From contig JADNRY010000064.1 of NCBI GenBank assembly GCA_015501585.1, positions 62,001-126,000 of the forward strand: a DNA stretch of 64,000 nt, written 5' to 3'. Source of the DNA: Rhodocollybia butyracea (lineage: Eukaryota > Basidiomycota > Agaricomycetes > Agaricales > Omphalotaceae). Position numbers and translations under genes: made by a program. Positions 47,933-58,400 of the stretch are shown in pieces; positions within the stretch are counted from its first letter, which is position 1; every line of letters begins with the position of its first letter. The notes beneath the pieces were generated by a model. That model was not told the origin of the DNA. It searched no databases and worked only from the letters and a program-made list of their open reading frames with translations.

Positions 47933-48623
47933 ACCTTCAATAAAGCATCCATCCCATGACGCAAAGTAGCCACCTCATTAATTCGTTGACTGAGCTCTCT
48001 CTCGAGTTGCTCAACACGATTAGAGAGTTGAACGTTCTCACGAAGAATCACGTCGTGAACATCCCCGGGATTAAGTAGCCTTCGTATAAGTCGATTGTTT
48101 CGAGTTGCTTTAACGATATGTTAGACAACATTTATATACATAAAACAAGACTTACAGGCAGCAGTGACGGGTCGTTTCAAAATGTCATCCCACAGGGGAA
48201 CAGGCTTATAGCACGTTTCACAGAGAGTCTCGGAACCAAAGTCGAAGGGAGCTTCAATATCAACAGATGAGGTATTTGGACCATTGCTGGCTTCTGATTG
48301 AGAGCTAGGTATTATCAGTTTCATTATGAAGCCTGTGCACGCAAATTCACGTACATAGTATATGTCTGTTCAATGGGGCCCTCTTTAATGGGGATCTCTT
48401 CGATGAAGACCATTTCTTGAGTGGCGGCGAGTTCAAGGGCTGCCTTCATTGCTGCCACTTTCTGAGTTAGCTCCAGCTCCAGGTCTTCGGCTCCTGTGGT
48501 TTCGAAGTCATTGCTGTCATTGCCACTAGTAGCCCAAACCGTTATATTTGGTCAGAATTTTTTTTAGCACAAACAGACTTACGCAGTTAAAAATGGAACG
48601 CGACTTTGATCAAAAAATGCCAT
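47933..48623 (-). CDS. Transposon cargo: coiled-coil protein with a CxxC motif
   Basis: Four exons join in frame from ATG 48623 (MAFFDQSRVPFLTA) to TGA 47933. Exon 2 is acidic and helical (AEDLELELTQKVAAMKAALE, then TQEMVFIEEIP). Exon 3 has the segment LCETCYKPVPLWDDILKRP with a Cys-x-x-Cys pair and a third Cys lost at the splice. Exon 4 gives a clear leucine-heptad coiled coil (VILRENVQLSNRVEQLEREL). About 165 residues. It lies within the transposon, nearest the left end and in the same direction as the TET/JBP and transposase genes, so it is cargo or a transposition accessory factor. I recognise no family. Confidence 0.6.
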
Positions 48624-48884
48624 GGTGCTTCTGTTGTGCCACTGGTAGACTGGTATCACGAAAGTGCAAGACAGGAGTGGGCGCCCAGGTTACATCACAG
48701 TCACTACTGTCACACTTGTTCTCATGAAGCTTCACAGCGAACTGAGAACTGGAAACTGCACAGGAAAATCATCTCATTTTGATAAAACCATGCAATGCAT
48801 GGGTATCAGAAACCAATAAAAGCAAAAAAATATTGGATGTTACCGCTGTAGAATGCATACTTAGATTGATACACACAAAACTAA

Positions 48885-50437
48885 CTACACGATAATGGGG
48901 AAAAAATCAAGCCCCCGTTCCCAACGCGTCGCTCGATCAGCTAACCATTTTGATTTCACCTCATGAGATGCCTTTGCAAGGAACGTGTCCTGTGTTTGAA
49001 ATCCATTCGACGCCCAACGAAACAGGCCACCCGCTGTGCATTGCGTGATGGAGTAACGTTTTTCATGTAGCTGGATGGGCGTGTTATAGTGAACAAGAAG
49101 TGAAGAGGGGAGAAAAATAACGCATCCTGCGGGGAATTCAATAACAAGTTTTAAGTCGGGCAGGACAAGATGTCCCCCAGTGCGGGGGTTGAACGAACCC
49201 AGGGGGAAAACAGGGCACCAACCATCAGGCCGGTTGGCGCCATCAACGTGGGGGTCAGTTATGGTGCGTGGCCCCATGTTAACGGTGACTGAAGACCACA
49301 CGGAATTGGGGAAGTTGCGGCGCAGATGAGTTTCGTGTGCATGGAGTTCTGCTTGATGTCGTTTATAGCTCTCGTACATTTTGATATTGTATGTTCGAAA
49401 TAATTCTGCACAAAAATGGGCAAGAAAACGGGGGTAAAGAAATCAATACATACGATCCATGAAGCCGGTTGCACGGAGCATTGCGGGGTGAGAGAGAAGC
49501 CCGTCCATGAAAGTACGTGCGGGTTGCGATAGAGCACGGTTTGCGGGGCGCTGCATGGAGTGCAATGAGCCAGGGTAGGAATATTACAGTCAGCACATAC
49601 CTTCTCGCCCCCACCATGGGAGGGCCCCGATGCTACGGCAGCAAAGCCATTTCCGCGTGTGTGATTAAGCTGTGCAGTCGTGAATGAAAGACCTGTTGTT
49701 CCTGATGCAATAATTTCCTCCAGCGGGCCCACCACTTCTGCCTTCCAGCGCTCGAGTTCTTGGGGGGAGCCCGCAATTAGCACCATCATCCTGCGGTTAC
49801 GATCAAGGATTGGGACGGCACCACCTTCCGTGGGGCGCGCAATATAGCGCCAGCCGGGTTGGGCGCATAGGGACTCGGCACTCCGACTGTCTTTCGCAAG
49901 GGTTTGGCAAAGGCCGCCAAAGCCTGAGGCGTTGGCCGGGAGATCGGCGGCGTCAAAATCCACTAGCACGGTGCGTGCGGAGGCTTGTGCACGATGTGTT
50001 GCATGTACAGGCTTTTCTACCGGTGATGTGGGTGCTGCTTTGCGTTTTTGTCGACGGCGGGAATGAGAGTTTTTCTGCCGTGCGTTGGGCAAGGTTTGCT
50101 TAGGTGTAGGCGGGGTAGAACTGCAAGCGGGTGGCGGATTTTTGAGTGATACAATGGTGGGTGATGAAGCGGCGGAGGTAGATGTAGATCGCAATGGCGT
50201 GCGCTGCATGGGCCCATGTCAAGGTGAGGTGAGTATGTGCATGCGTATAATGCGTACCGGAAGGTCCAAAGGCTCCGGAGGTATCTCCAGCTCTTCATCT
50301 GATGCATCCACATTGTTCTGAGCATCCAGCTCTGCAAAACGAAGGTGTAGAAGGTCCGAAACGTCCACATCGCAATGGATGGCGGGCTGGAGCGCAAACG
50401 GTGAAAATACCGCACCAGAACGTGTTTTACGCGGCAT
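48885..50437 (-). CDS. TET/JBP-family 2-oxoglutarate/Fe(II) dioxygenase
   Basis: Fungal member of the TET/JBP family, which oxidises 5-methylcytosine (or thymine in JBP) in DNA. Start 50437 (MPRKTRSGAVFSPF); four exons in frame. The N-terminal 150 residues are basic and disordered (SRRRQKRKAAPTSP), suiting a nuclear protein. Then VLVDFDAADLPANASG, GWRYIARPTEGGAVPILDRN and an oxygenase core: WSSVTVNMGPRTITDPHVDG with the iron-binding H-x-D (HVD), RPDGWCPVFPLGSFNPRTGG, HLVLPDLKLVIEFPAGCVIF, LLVHYNTP with the distal His, and EKRYSITQCTAGGLFRW with the Arg that should bind 2-oxoglutarate. All expected active-site residues are present and the frame is unbroken. Basidiomycete TET/JBP genes are known to ride on KDZ-type transposons; here the host element is Plavaka. 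Confidence 0.87.
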
Positions 50438-50982
50438 TGACCGTCTAGATGACAGTCATCAGAAGAATTACACGTCTGGGAAAGTGGAAAAGGCTTACGG
50501 TGGCCAGACGCTGGGCTTTTGATGATGGGGTATGGCAATGTGGTGGAAACTTGAAAGTTACTGAAAACGCAGAAATTAGAAGCATTGAATGCCACACAGG
50601 CCAATGTAGGAAATAGATGCAGGCAATGGGCACCGAAAATGCCATTTTTGCGACCCAACACGATGCTGGCGCGTCCCGGGGTGCGAGTCGACGGACCCAG
50701 CAAGGTGGGGGCAACAAAACCAAAGAAAATGGGTAATAACAGGACACGATGCAAAGGAACAAGATAAAATGGACTAGAAAAGGACTTACTGCAAGAACTG
50801 ACTCAATATCTTGTGGCCGCAGGTCGTTGCTGTCAAGTGGGTTCAATCAACGTCGATTCAACAAAATGAAATAACGGCGCTTAAACCATGTGACTGGCTT
50901 TAACGCGTCCCGCCACGACTTCAGACAACTTCGGTGATAGTTATGATACTTAAGAAAAGAAAAACAAGAAGGACATTATATA

Positions 50983-53900
50983 TTAAGTCAAGTTAAAGTA
51001 CGAATGATTGTCTTTGAAAATGTTTACTAGGAAGGATGGGGCAAGGTCTAAAACAGTTTCGCAGGTCCAAGCTGGAGGTACAGCGCCACCCCACTTTGGA
51101 AATAGGTGTATACTTTGTGTGATAGAGTCCAGGGGAATGATCGATGCAGCGCATGTTCCGTCGGCTGCAGTTTCCTTCTTGACACGATATAGTCCAGATG
51201 CGATCTCGGGTGTTCGTGCAAGCTTTGTGAACCACTCTACGTATGCAAGGTGTGCGGGTGGTGGAATATTTGGTGGGATCAGAGTATCCAGCTTATCATT
51301 TGGAAGCGTGAATACAACACGCACTCTGCCAATCCTGGAATCTGAACATAAAACAACATGAATATTTGTCTTAGTTTGGATGTGGTGTAACTTACCTTTG
51401 ACCCAGTTCTGTCCATCGTTGATAGTAATGAGAACAGTATCAAATCGGGATGGCCGTACAACCTTGCCGCTCTTGTTGTATAGAGACGGATGCGCCGAGA
51501 TGGAGTCGAGTGTCTGTTTTCCGTAGAGTTCTGCATTGGTGAATTTGACTTTATGCCAAACAGGGACAGACCGAAAAGGGAGAACCACAAACCGGGCATA
51601 GTCATCTACTTGGTTGAGCGGAACAGTGGGATCACGGTATTGTACAAGAAACCGTTTCAAAGCATGTAAAAAGGACACCGCGCCATATCCACCACTACCT
51701 TGATCCTGAATCTTTCCAAGAGACACTGCCTTCACAGTAGGAAAGCGGGTTACCTTCTGCAAGAATTCACATTTCAGGTCAAGCAATGTTCGTTGAGAAC
51801 CGGGGAAATCCATCCGTCCTCCAATCATGCCATCTGACGTTGAGGTTGAACCCGACCTGGGCGGTACAGCAGAGGACTCGGTACATCTCCATGCTATGTA
51901 GTTGGTGTGATGAAAGATCTTTTCACGCCGCTCAAGCCAGCGCGCCATCTGAGTAAACTCGTCTTTATGATTGGATGCACGATATGCATCTTTTGCCAAG
52001 TCAATATGTAGGCGTTCAGTAGTTTCTGTGTTGTAGTTGTCGGTTGTACCGTAGTACTTGATAGCGCGCGAGTAGTGAGAAAGGAAGTGAAGCTTTGGAA
52101 TATTAAAGTGTGCCCGTACTCCACAGTCGATGAAAATCTGTCGATGTGCGTGGAACGCAGCAAGACTTTCATCAAGCTGAACAAGTGTGTCACTGCTGTG
52201 AATTGGATAACAGGCGAGATAGAGAAAGTCCAAGAGAGCTCGGGTTGCAGCCAACAGCATATTTGACTGATGAGCAGACAAGCCAGGGATATCCGTAACA
52301 ACACCAATAATGAACATACACATCTGTTTATGCTCGGTGCCGCTCACTCGCGATAATGTTGAAATACCTTTGCGAAAGATGCGGATTGTGTGGTTTGGGG
52401 GGAGACGACGAACCCGTGCATCAATCTCATTCGCCCCAACAATATCTGTTAACCAGCCAATAAGGTGCTTCATGACACCCTGGTACAACTGGTGGAGGAC
52501 GTCGGGTGTAATAGCGGCGAATATATTTGTATAGGGCAGCGCCTCCCAAAATGGATGTTGAACCGGCTTGATATTAGCCTCGCGACACCTCCCCACCCAA
52601 ACATCTGTGCCCAGTGTATGAACAGCGGCCAAAGTGGCTTCCATATCTCGGTACGCATGCACCGAAGGATATGCCCCCAGGTCCCCTTTCTCCGCATCAC
52701 AACATGCGCAATCACCGCTGTAAGCAGTAGTCACTAAAATCTGCTCGGGATAGTCGCCAACATAAGCTGCAAGGATAGGATGGCAGCGTCGCTCTACGCC
52801 GTCTGCACTTTTCATGGGGATTCCTTCCAGTCCTGCCTCCCGAAGCGGCGCAAGGATTTCGCCCATGCATGCATGAAATAAGTTTGCAACAGCACGACGT
52901 CGAGCAGCTTTGTTGGTGATATGCTCAAGGCGAGTTGTAGGAAGATAGGCCAAAAGGATCTGACCCTGCTGCAATGGCTTACGACGAATCTCTTTTGGGA
53001 GATTCCCAATCGTGAGATATACAGGGTATGCTGACTTATTTCGGAAAAGTGTGAGTTGTGTCTTGTCGCTGGAGATGATGACAGGAATAATTGTGGCACC
53101 AGGTTTATCAGCTTCAACAGCTTTCTAGATCGGTCTGTTAGTTAAAATTCACATATTAAAACAACCAAAACACACCTGTGTATCCCACCACCATTTGCCA
53201 GTATTGAAGTCGTGGTAAAGACGGCGGGTTTTATCTGCATCTGTGTAATGTTGTTCGGGCGTGAAACAAAGGTATTGGCAGTGGTCGGGGTTTCCATAGA
53301 GTGCCTTAATACAATCAAGAATATTGCGTGTGTACAAATCGAATGCTTCGCCTGCGATAACCACCTCACTCCGATGAAAGGCAGGATGACGAGAAGGTAG
53401 TTCATTATCAATAATTTTGTTGAGTTCCTGGCTATTGCGATAAGAAAGACCTAAAGAATCTCCAACCTGGGAAATATGATTAAAAGAAAGAACAACAAAG
53501 TCAAAGAGAACAGGCTTACTCCGTCGATTGCTAATAGTTCAGAAAAAGCTGTAGATCCAGAACCTCGCATCTTTGCCCAGCGAGCAACCTCCCAGTCCAC
53601 CTTTGAGGCAAAGGGTGCCCAGATATTTTCATCACTCCCAGAAATCAAAGACTGATACAGTCCGAACCCATCTTGGGCGCAATGAAAGGTTTGTGGCTGT
53701 GATTCAGGCATGGGAGCACCAGCCTGACCTCCAAATGTTTGAACGTGTATCCCTTGGCGATGTGCGGGTAAATGTCAAAGTAATGGGTTATCTCGTTTAA
53801 ATGATGACTGAGCCACAGCATCGGTATCCATGTCGATGTGCTCTGCCGCCTTCTGAGCTTGACGATCTGGCTCCCATTGCAACTCGACTAGATCTTCCCC

Positions 53901-54281
53901 TTCATTGTCGCTGTCATTAGATGAGCTTTCATCATCAGACAGCCTTTCCTCATCAAAGCCTGGAAAGTCGGCAGCGGTGTAATCCATGCCAAAGAAGTCG
54001 CCGACAAATGGCTGAGGTGAATCCTCTTTGGATTCTCGAGGCAAAGGAGACGGAGATGGTGTAGTGGGCTGTGCAGAAGGGGGATTAGAACGAGCTTTGT
54101 GGCGTGCATATGAGGATAATCCAATACGAGGTCCAGACCCATTACGACGAAGTTGTGCCACAGGTTCCTCTGTGGCTTTTCGGCATCGAGGATCTTTAGT
54201 TTTAATCAAGTGCTGTGTTTGATCACTATTGCGTTTGAAGCTGCGACCACATCCATTACACGTTGGTGATAAGCTGGACAT
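50983..54281 (-). CDS. Plavaka transposase (CACTA/EnSpm-related), one in-frame TGA
   Basis: RNase-H-fold transposase of basidiomycete Plavaka elements. Start 54281: an N-terminal zinc-finger-like CNGCGRSFKRNSDQTQH, then a disordered acidic region. Further exons give GGQAGAP, NIWAPFASKVDWEVARWAK, GSTAFSELLAIDG-VGDSLGL, RLYHDFNTGKWWWDTQ, and PVIISSDKTQLTLFRNKSAY (first catalytic Asp region). The long last exon, an open frame of 663 codons, has CACCDAEKGDLG, FAAITPDVLHQLYQGVMKHL, HFNIPKLHFLSHYSRAIKYY and NTETTERLHIDLAKDAYRAS (Glu region). A 54-nt intron-like segment near 51340-51395 is also readable through. One TGA (53775-53777) lies in frame between NPLL and HLPAHRQG; a CGA codon there would restore a continuous protein, so this copy may be inactivated by a single C-to-T change. 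A 90-nt-scale intron across it is a weaker alternative. Confidence 0.85.
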
Positions 54282-54417
54282 AAGAACAAGTGTAGTCTGG
54301 AAATTTGGGATGCTAAATTTGGGTAAGAGGGGGGGGAAGGGCCGGAATATATATAAGTTTACTTACCGGAAATTAACTGAATTTCCAACGTCTTTTAGCA
54401 GCAACGGTCATCTGGGA
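54282..54417. promoter_or_regulatory. Divergent promoter inside the transposon
   Basis: 136 bases between the starts of the transposase (-) and the plus-strand gene; it contains a G run (AGGGGGGGAAGG) and an AT stretch (ATATATAA). Confidence 0.4.
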
Positions 54418-56801
54418 ATGCCAGCTGCACCCACTACTCGTAGCGGCCGAAAGTCTGCTGTGGACAATAGTCAACCAGAAAATCAGACTGGCGATCCGGA
54501 AAAACCTGCACCTCGTAGAGAATTGCGAGCAAGGAAGCGAAAGAATGGAGCTGCAACTGGTAAGTTTGGTTTAAATCCTTGAAGAGCTTGAACTAACTTT
54601 TGGTTGTAGACAAGGAAAGTGTGGATCAGACAGCGCAACCACCGGAAAAACGAGCTCGAAAACAACCAAAGGCCACTACTACAATTGGCACCCCTCAAGC
54701 ATCACAACAGAAGACTTCTACCACTAATCCTGCATTAAAGCCAGTGCCTAATGCTCGACCAGTATCCAACGAAGGAACTACTGCTAAAAAAGACCAGAGG
54801 AAGATGCCAGCACCTCGACCTGTTCAACAACGAAGTCAGTCAACTTTGAACTTGTAGAACTATACATGTTACCAACCATTTTGTATAGGAGGTCAAGCAC
54901 CTCTCATACCTTCCGACGATGAAGGCAAGCATAATTTTTGTGGCAACTTGAATGATTCTGATTCTTGATAAAGACCAGGACAACGAAAAGGAGGACACCG
55001 AGCCTGAGCTCAGTGAGCTTGAGGGCAACAGCAATGGCAAGGATGAACAGGACGAGCAAGAAATGGATGATGATGCCGGCGACTTGTTTAATGAAGAGGT
55101 AATTTTTGATATTCAGGTCTCATTCTATCCATAGTTCAGACGCTGAAAGAGAGATAGTCTGTAAAGGTTGTGTCGCAGAGTGGCTATGATGGTCATCGTG
55201 GTCGTGGTGGTCGTGGCAGTCAGACAAAAGGTAAGAAACTGAAACCTGACAGGTGACGACACTCATGTCCAATCAGATTCCAGTCCTTCCATGGATCCTT
55301 CCACGGAGCCTCTTCCTCATAGCAATCCATCAGAACAGAGGGAGAATGACTCAGATGAAGATGATGCAGTGCCATTTGCACCGGTAACGAATGTGTGTAT
55401 CTGATTCCAATTGCTCCCTGTGTACTATTTATTGATAACGAAGTAGCAAGCCAGAAGAAGAGCGCAGAGGTTAGCAGAAGAGGTGCGTATTTTATTTCTT
55501 TATGCATATACTACTCGTATCGTTAACACTGCTGCCAAAGCTTCCTCAAATTGTCGTGAACAGTCAACTTCCACCATCCACGAGCACTGTTTCATCTGAG
55601 AATGAATATGAATGGCTTCCGCGTACCAATATCACACTTCAGCCTTTTACCGGTGCGACACGCGCCTTCACAATTTCACTAAATCCCCAGAGTAGCCACA
55701 TCAAGTCCATCCTTAGGGCAGCTTCACGCCATGGTGCAATCAAACTGTTGACTGACTGCGAGTTCTGCGGCCTAGAGACCTCCGGGCTTCATGGGCTCAC
55801 ATTTGCATCCCTTGTCCACTGCTCTGATGCAAAGGGATATGATGGAGAGCTTGATATATCTCATCGTCTTGAGAAGGGGGACATGGCTCAATATATCCTG
55901 CCCCTGGTCAAATACGTACTTGTTCTCATCTTTATATCAAGACATTTCATGATACTAATTCCATTTACAATCCCAGGCTGCTCAACGCATTTCTATTGAT
56001 CGCAAAACACTCAAGACGGGCTTCTCGTCGGTCATCCTTACCGCATTTGGCATCGATAATTCAGCTGCAGGAACTGAAAATGCTCGTAAGTTAGTTATGA
56101 ATGCGGATTACATCTATCCAACACTACCTGTGAGCATTTTTACAAACATAACCTGATACCCAATACCTCAATTGGCAGCATTATTAATGGTCTTGAATAG
56201 AACGGCTCGTTCGACTATGACCGACCTTTCCAGCACAGTGTTATTTCTCAATATTTGGGTGTCGCTGTTTTCGGTACAAGTAAATACTCACGGCGGATCT
56301 CTGCAGAAAAGACAACAATCTTCGTCTCTTCTGTTGAGGAGAAGCCACTGGAATTGGAGCTCCCAAAGGCTATGGTTGCTATGGCGGGGTGTGTTGTGCG
56401 TGATCTGCTACCATCGTAATTTTAATCTAACCCTTAGATCAGATACATGCTATCCTCAAAGACCATTCCGCATCGACAGACAGCAAATTTCCACCCCCGG
56501 GGCTCCAAACTCAATGGGCCACATTCATTGAACTTCTGGATACACTCGAGAAAGCAAGTAAAATGAATTACCACAAGTTCATGCATAAGTTGTATTTGAA
56601 GGCTTCGTATGGCGTTCATGTTTTCATTGATATTCATACACCGCTAACGTTAATAATTATTTTAGTAAAACCGTCGCGCCTGCAGCGCATGGTCTCAGCA
56701 AAGAGCAAATTCTCAAACGCATCAATTTCGCTGCATTTGCGGCCTCTGGCGATTCAGATGATGATGGGGGCGCTCCCAACGAGGCTAGTATTAGTGATTG
56801 A
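54418..56801 (+). CDS. Transposon-borne protein: disordered N-terminus plus conserved C-terminal domain (DUF6532-like)
   Basis: Many short exons join from ATG 54418 (MPAAPTTRSGRKSAVDN). The first half is basic/acidic and disordered (RRELRARKRKNGAA, EPELSELEGNSNG, an RGG-like HRGRGGRGSQ). The second half looks folded: AIKLLTDCEFCGLE, LEKGDMAQYILPLVKYAAQR, ISIDRKTLKTGFSSVIL, ARKLVMNADYIYPTLPNGSF, DYDRPFQHSVISQYLGVAVF and LELPKAMVAMAGCV. These are features I associate with a basidiomycete domain of unknown function (DUF6532-like) common near transposons; the family call is tentative. One intron (after IPSDDE, near 54925) has a GC donor. The last exon ends GAPNEASISD at 56801. It is inside the TIRs and divergent from the transposase, so a second transposition protein or a DNA-targeting partner is plausible. 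Confidence 0.6.
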
Positions 56802-56893
56802 ACCGTCTAAGTCCATGGGGCCTTTCTCTTAACTTCCCGCCGTAGTAGATTCCAGGTAGATTTAGATTCGTTTGATTGTTCAGTAAATAATGC

Positions 56894-57129
56894 TAGTATG
56901 CTGCTTCTTGCCTCTACATCATGGAATGAATACAGTAATTTTGTGCTAAGACACTGTTATTGTTGCTGTAAAGTAAGTGTAAGTATACAACGAGTAACTG
57001 GTAATCTTTGTTAGTATGCTGTTTCTCACCTCTACATCGTGGAATGAATACAGTAATTTTGTGCTAAGATGTTGTTATTGTTGCTGTAAAGTAAGCGTAA
57101 GTATACAACAATTAACCAGTAATCTCTGT
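56894..57129. repeat. 118-bp tandem repeat, two copies, subterminal in the transposon
   Basis: Copy 1 is 56894-57011 and copy 2 57012-57129, both starting TAGTATGCTG and ending near ATCTxTGT, with about ten differences. Each holds GTAAGTATACAAC and a CTGGTAAT/CCAGTAAT motif also found at the left end. Confidence 0.9.
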
Positions 57130-57324
57130 TAATACATCACTGAAGTAAGCCTAAGTATTCAACGAATACCTGGTAATTACTGTTAATATTGGGTAATTTG
57201 GAAAGGGGGACCGGGAAATATCCCATAATATCAGTGAATTTGGGGATCTGCAAATACAATAGGTATTTCCGATAATTTCTGGTAATCTCTGGTAATCTCC
57301 AGTAATCTCCAGTAATATTTCAAT

Positions 57325-57351
57325 CGTTATCGCGGGACCGTTTTCCTGATG
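57325..57351 (-). repeat. Right terminal inverted repeat
   Basis: Its reverse complement begins CATCAGGAAAACGGTCCC and matches the left end in 15 of the first 18 bases. Confidence 0.85.
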
Positions 57352-57506
57352 CTAATGGTTCCGTCTACGTATCCGATTAGCCCCTGACCTTTCAATGCAA
57401 CTTGGATTTTTCTTTCAATCGGTGCCCAAGCTAGTCGTATCCCGTCGAACTTTTGGTCTTCAGGAATATCAGGTAGCGGGGGCGGTATCGCTCCGTTACT
57501 AGCCAT
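57352..57506 (-). pseudogene. 5' part of a copia-like gag ORF, interrupted by the transposon
   Basis: From ATG 57506 the minus strand reads MASNGAIPPPLPDIPEDQKF, then DGIRLAWAPIERKIQV and GLIGYVDGTIS, the usual opening of Ty1/copia-type gag proteins (a K-F-D-G ... W ... G-Y-x-D-G-T pattern). The frame runs straight into the transposon end at 57351. Confidence 0.6.
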
Positions 57507-57579
57507 TGTTAGGATTTGTGTAGTCGCTTATTCGAGGATAAATGAAATGTGTTTAACAGTGATAGGCGGGGCCCATAAC

Positions 57580-57985
57580 CTGTGAAACGCGTATAAGCTT
57601 AACCTCAGAAGTGTGCAAGACAACGACTGGTATTGAGATCGGTAAGTACCTGTGAAACGCGTATAAGCTTAACTAAGTACATAAGCGTAAGTATGAGTAT
57701 CACAGAAATATAAATAAAGTAGACGTACCCTCAGAAGTGTGCAAGACAACAACTGAGGGATAAGGACAACATGACCTGTATATAAGTCAATACACGAAAC
57801 TGCCAAGTCAGAGATAGGCACTCGGATAAACGAAATAGGTAAGATAAATAATATAGAAATCAAGGAAAATAATACCCCCCTCCGGGAGGATAAACCATAC
57901 CCCAGACGAAACACGTCCCACCTACAACGGAAGCCGAAAGAGGCGAAGGGCGGGACTCCTTACTCCGAAGATACTCCCTTCGACA
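57580..57985. repeat. Repeat cluster right of the transposon
   Basis: The phrase CCTGTGAAACGCGTATAAGC occurs at 57589 and again at 57648, and CCTCAGAAGTGTGCAAGACA at 57604 and 57730, i.e. a duplicated, then expanded module. 57815-57985 resembles 36410-36590. Confidence 0.65.
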
Positions 57986-58100
57986 TAACTCTTTGAGTTT
58001 AATGCCTTTTCGCTCTACAGCCCTTCACGACTAAATCTGCGGTTGTTCGGAAGGTCTTGGAAAATAACTGGGGCCTGTCCGCCACTACGCCAGCGTCAAG
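57985..58100 (+). pseudogene. Degenerate last intron/exon of the secreted kinase-like family, fragment 1
   Basis: Starts with the intron-end sequence TTTGAGTTTAATGCC...CTACAG, then a broken exon corresponding to GFTDDS...WGL of the gene at 62953 (the words TTCACGACTAAATCT and AACTGGGGCCTG). Stops are in frame. Confidence 0.6.
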
Positions 58101-58184
58101 TAATAACGAGCGAAAAAATTGGCGAAAATTGTTTTCAAAATCGTAAATGTTGATGGAGGACAGTTGCTGTTACAAACCCGGCAA

Positions 58185-58400
58185 ACCGGTAGGTCTACAT
58201 TATAATTCAGCTCTTACCTCTTTCAAGTTTAATGCCTTTCCGCTCTCCAGCAACTAGGGGTTCACGGCCGATTCTGCAGTTATCAAGAAGTCCTTGGAAA
58301 CGGACAGTTTGACCAACGGGAGCCTGGCTAGAGATGTGAGAGAAACATAGATTCTTAGAGAAGATACCGCAATACTGGCACATTTTGACCTCTTTGTAAT
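58185..58400 (+). pseudogene. Degenerate last intron/exon of the secreted kinase-like family, fragment 2
   Basis: Matches 63794-63957 and beyond: a donor-like GTAGGTCTACATTATAA, CTTTCAAGTTTAATGCC, then an exon reading GFTADSAVIKKSLE and a terminal GSLAR. Homology continues past the stop (AGAAACATAGATTCTTAGAG against AAAACATTGAGTCTACAAGA). Confidence 0.65.

Larger units (their letters stand above)
47587..57351. mobile_element. Plavaka-type (CACTA-like) DNA transposon with TET/JBP cargo, 9765 bp
   Basis: Bounded by inverted termini: the left end reads CATCAGGAAATCGGTATC from 47587 and the reverse complement of the right end reads CATCAGGAAAACGGTCCC from 57351. Both subterminal zones are full of short repeats built on GTTAATxxTG / CTGGTAAT. 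Inside are four genes: coiled-coil protein (-), TET/JBP oxygenase (-), Plavaka transposase (-) and a divergent plus-strand gene. If the element proper starts at CAGG, the flanking AT on both sides would be a 2-bp target duplication, but AT is also part of the inverted repeat, so the exact edge is ambiguous. The left flank is ggcggc and the right flank ctaatgg. The element interrupts a gag-like ORF. Confidence 0.82.

Noticed and set aside
49259..50209. 316-codon minus-strand ORF as a separate gene
   Set aside because: Its first part is exon 2 of the TET/JBP gene. It then reads through two introns in the wrong frame, while the spliced frame gives the conserved oxygenase.
50017..50754. 245-codon minus-strand ORF
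   Set aside because: Overlaps the first exons of the TET/JBP gene in another frame and has no domain.
54900..55240. Short tandem GGTCGTGGT-type repeats as a satellite
   Set aside because: They encode the Gly/Arg-rich linker of the transposon-borne gene and are few.
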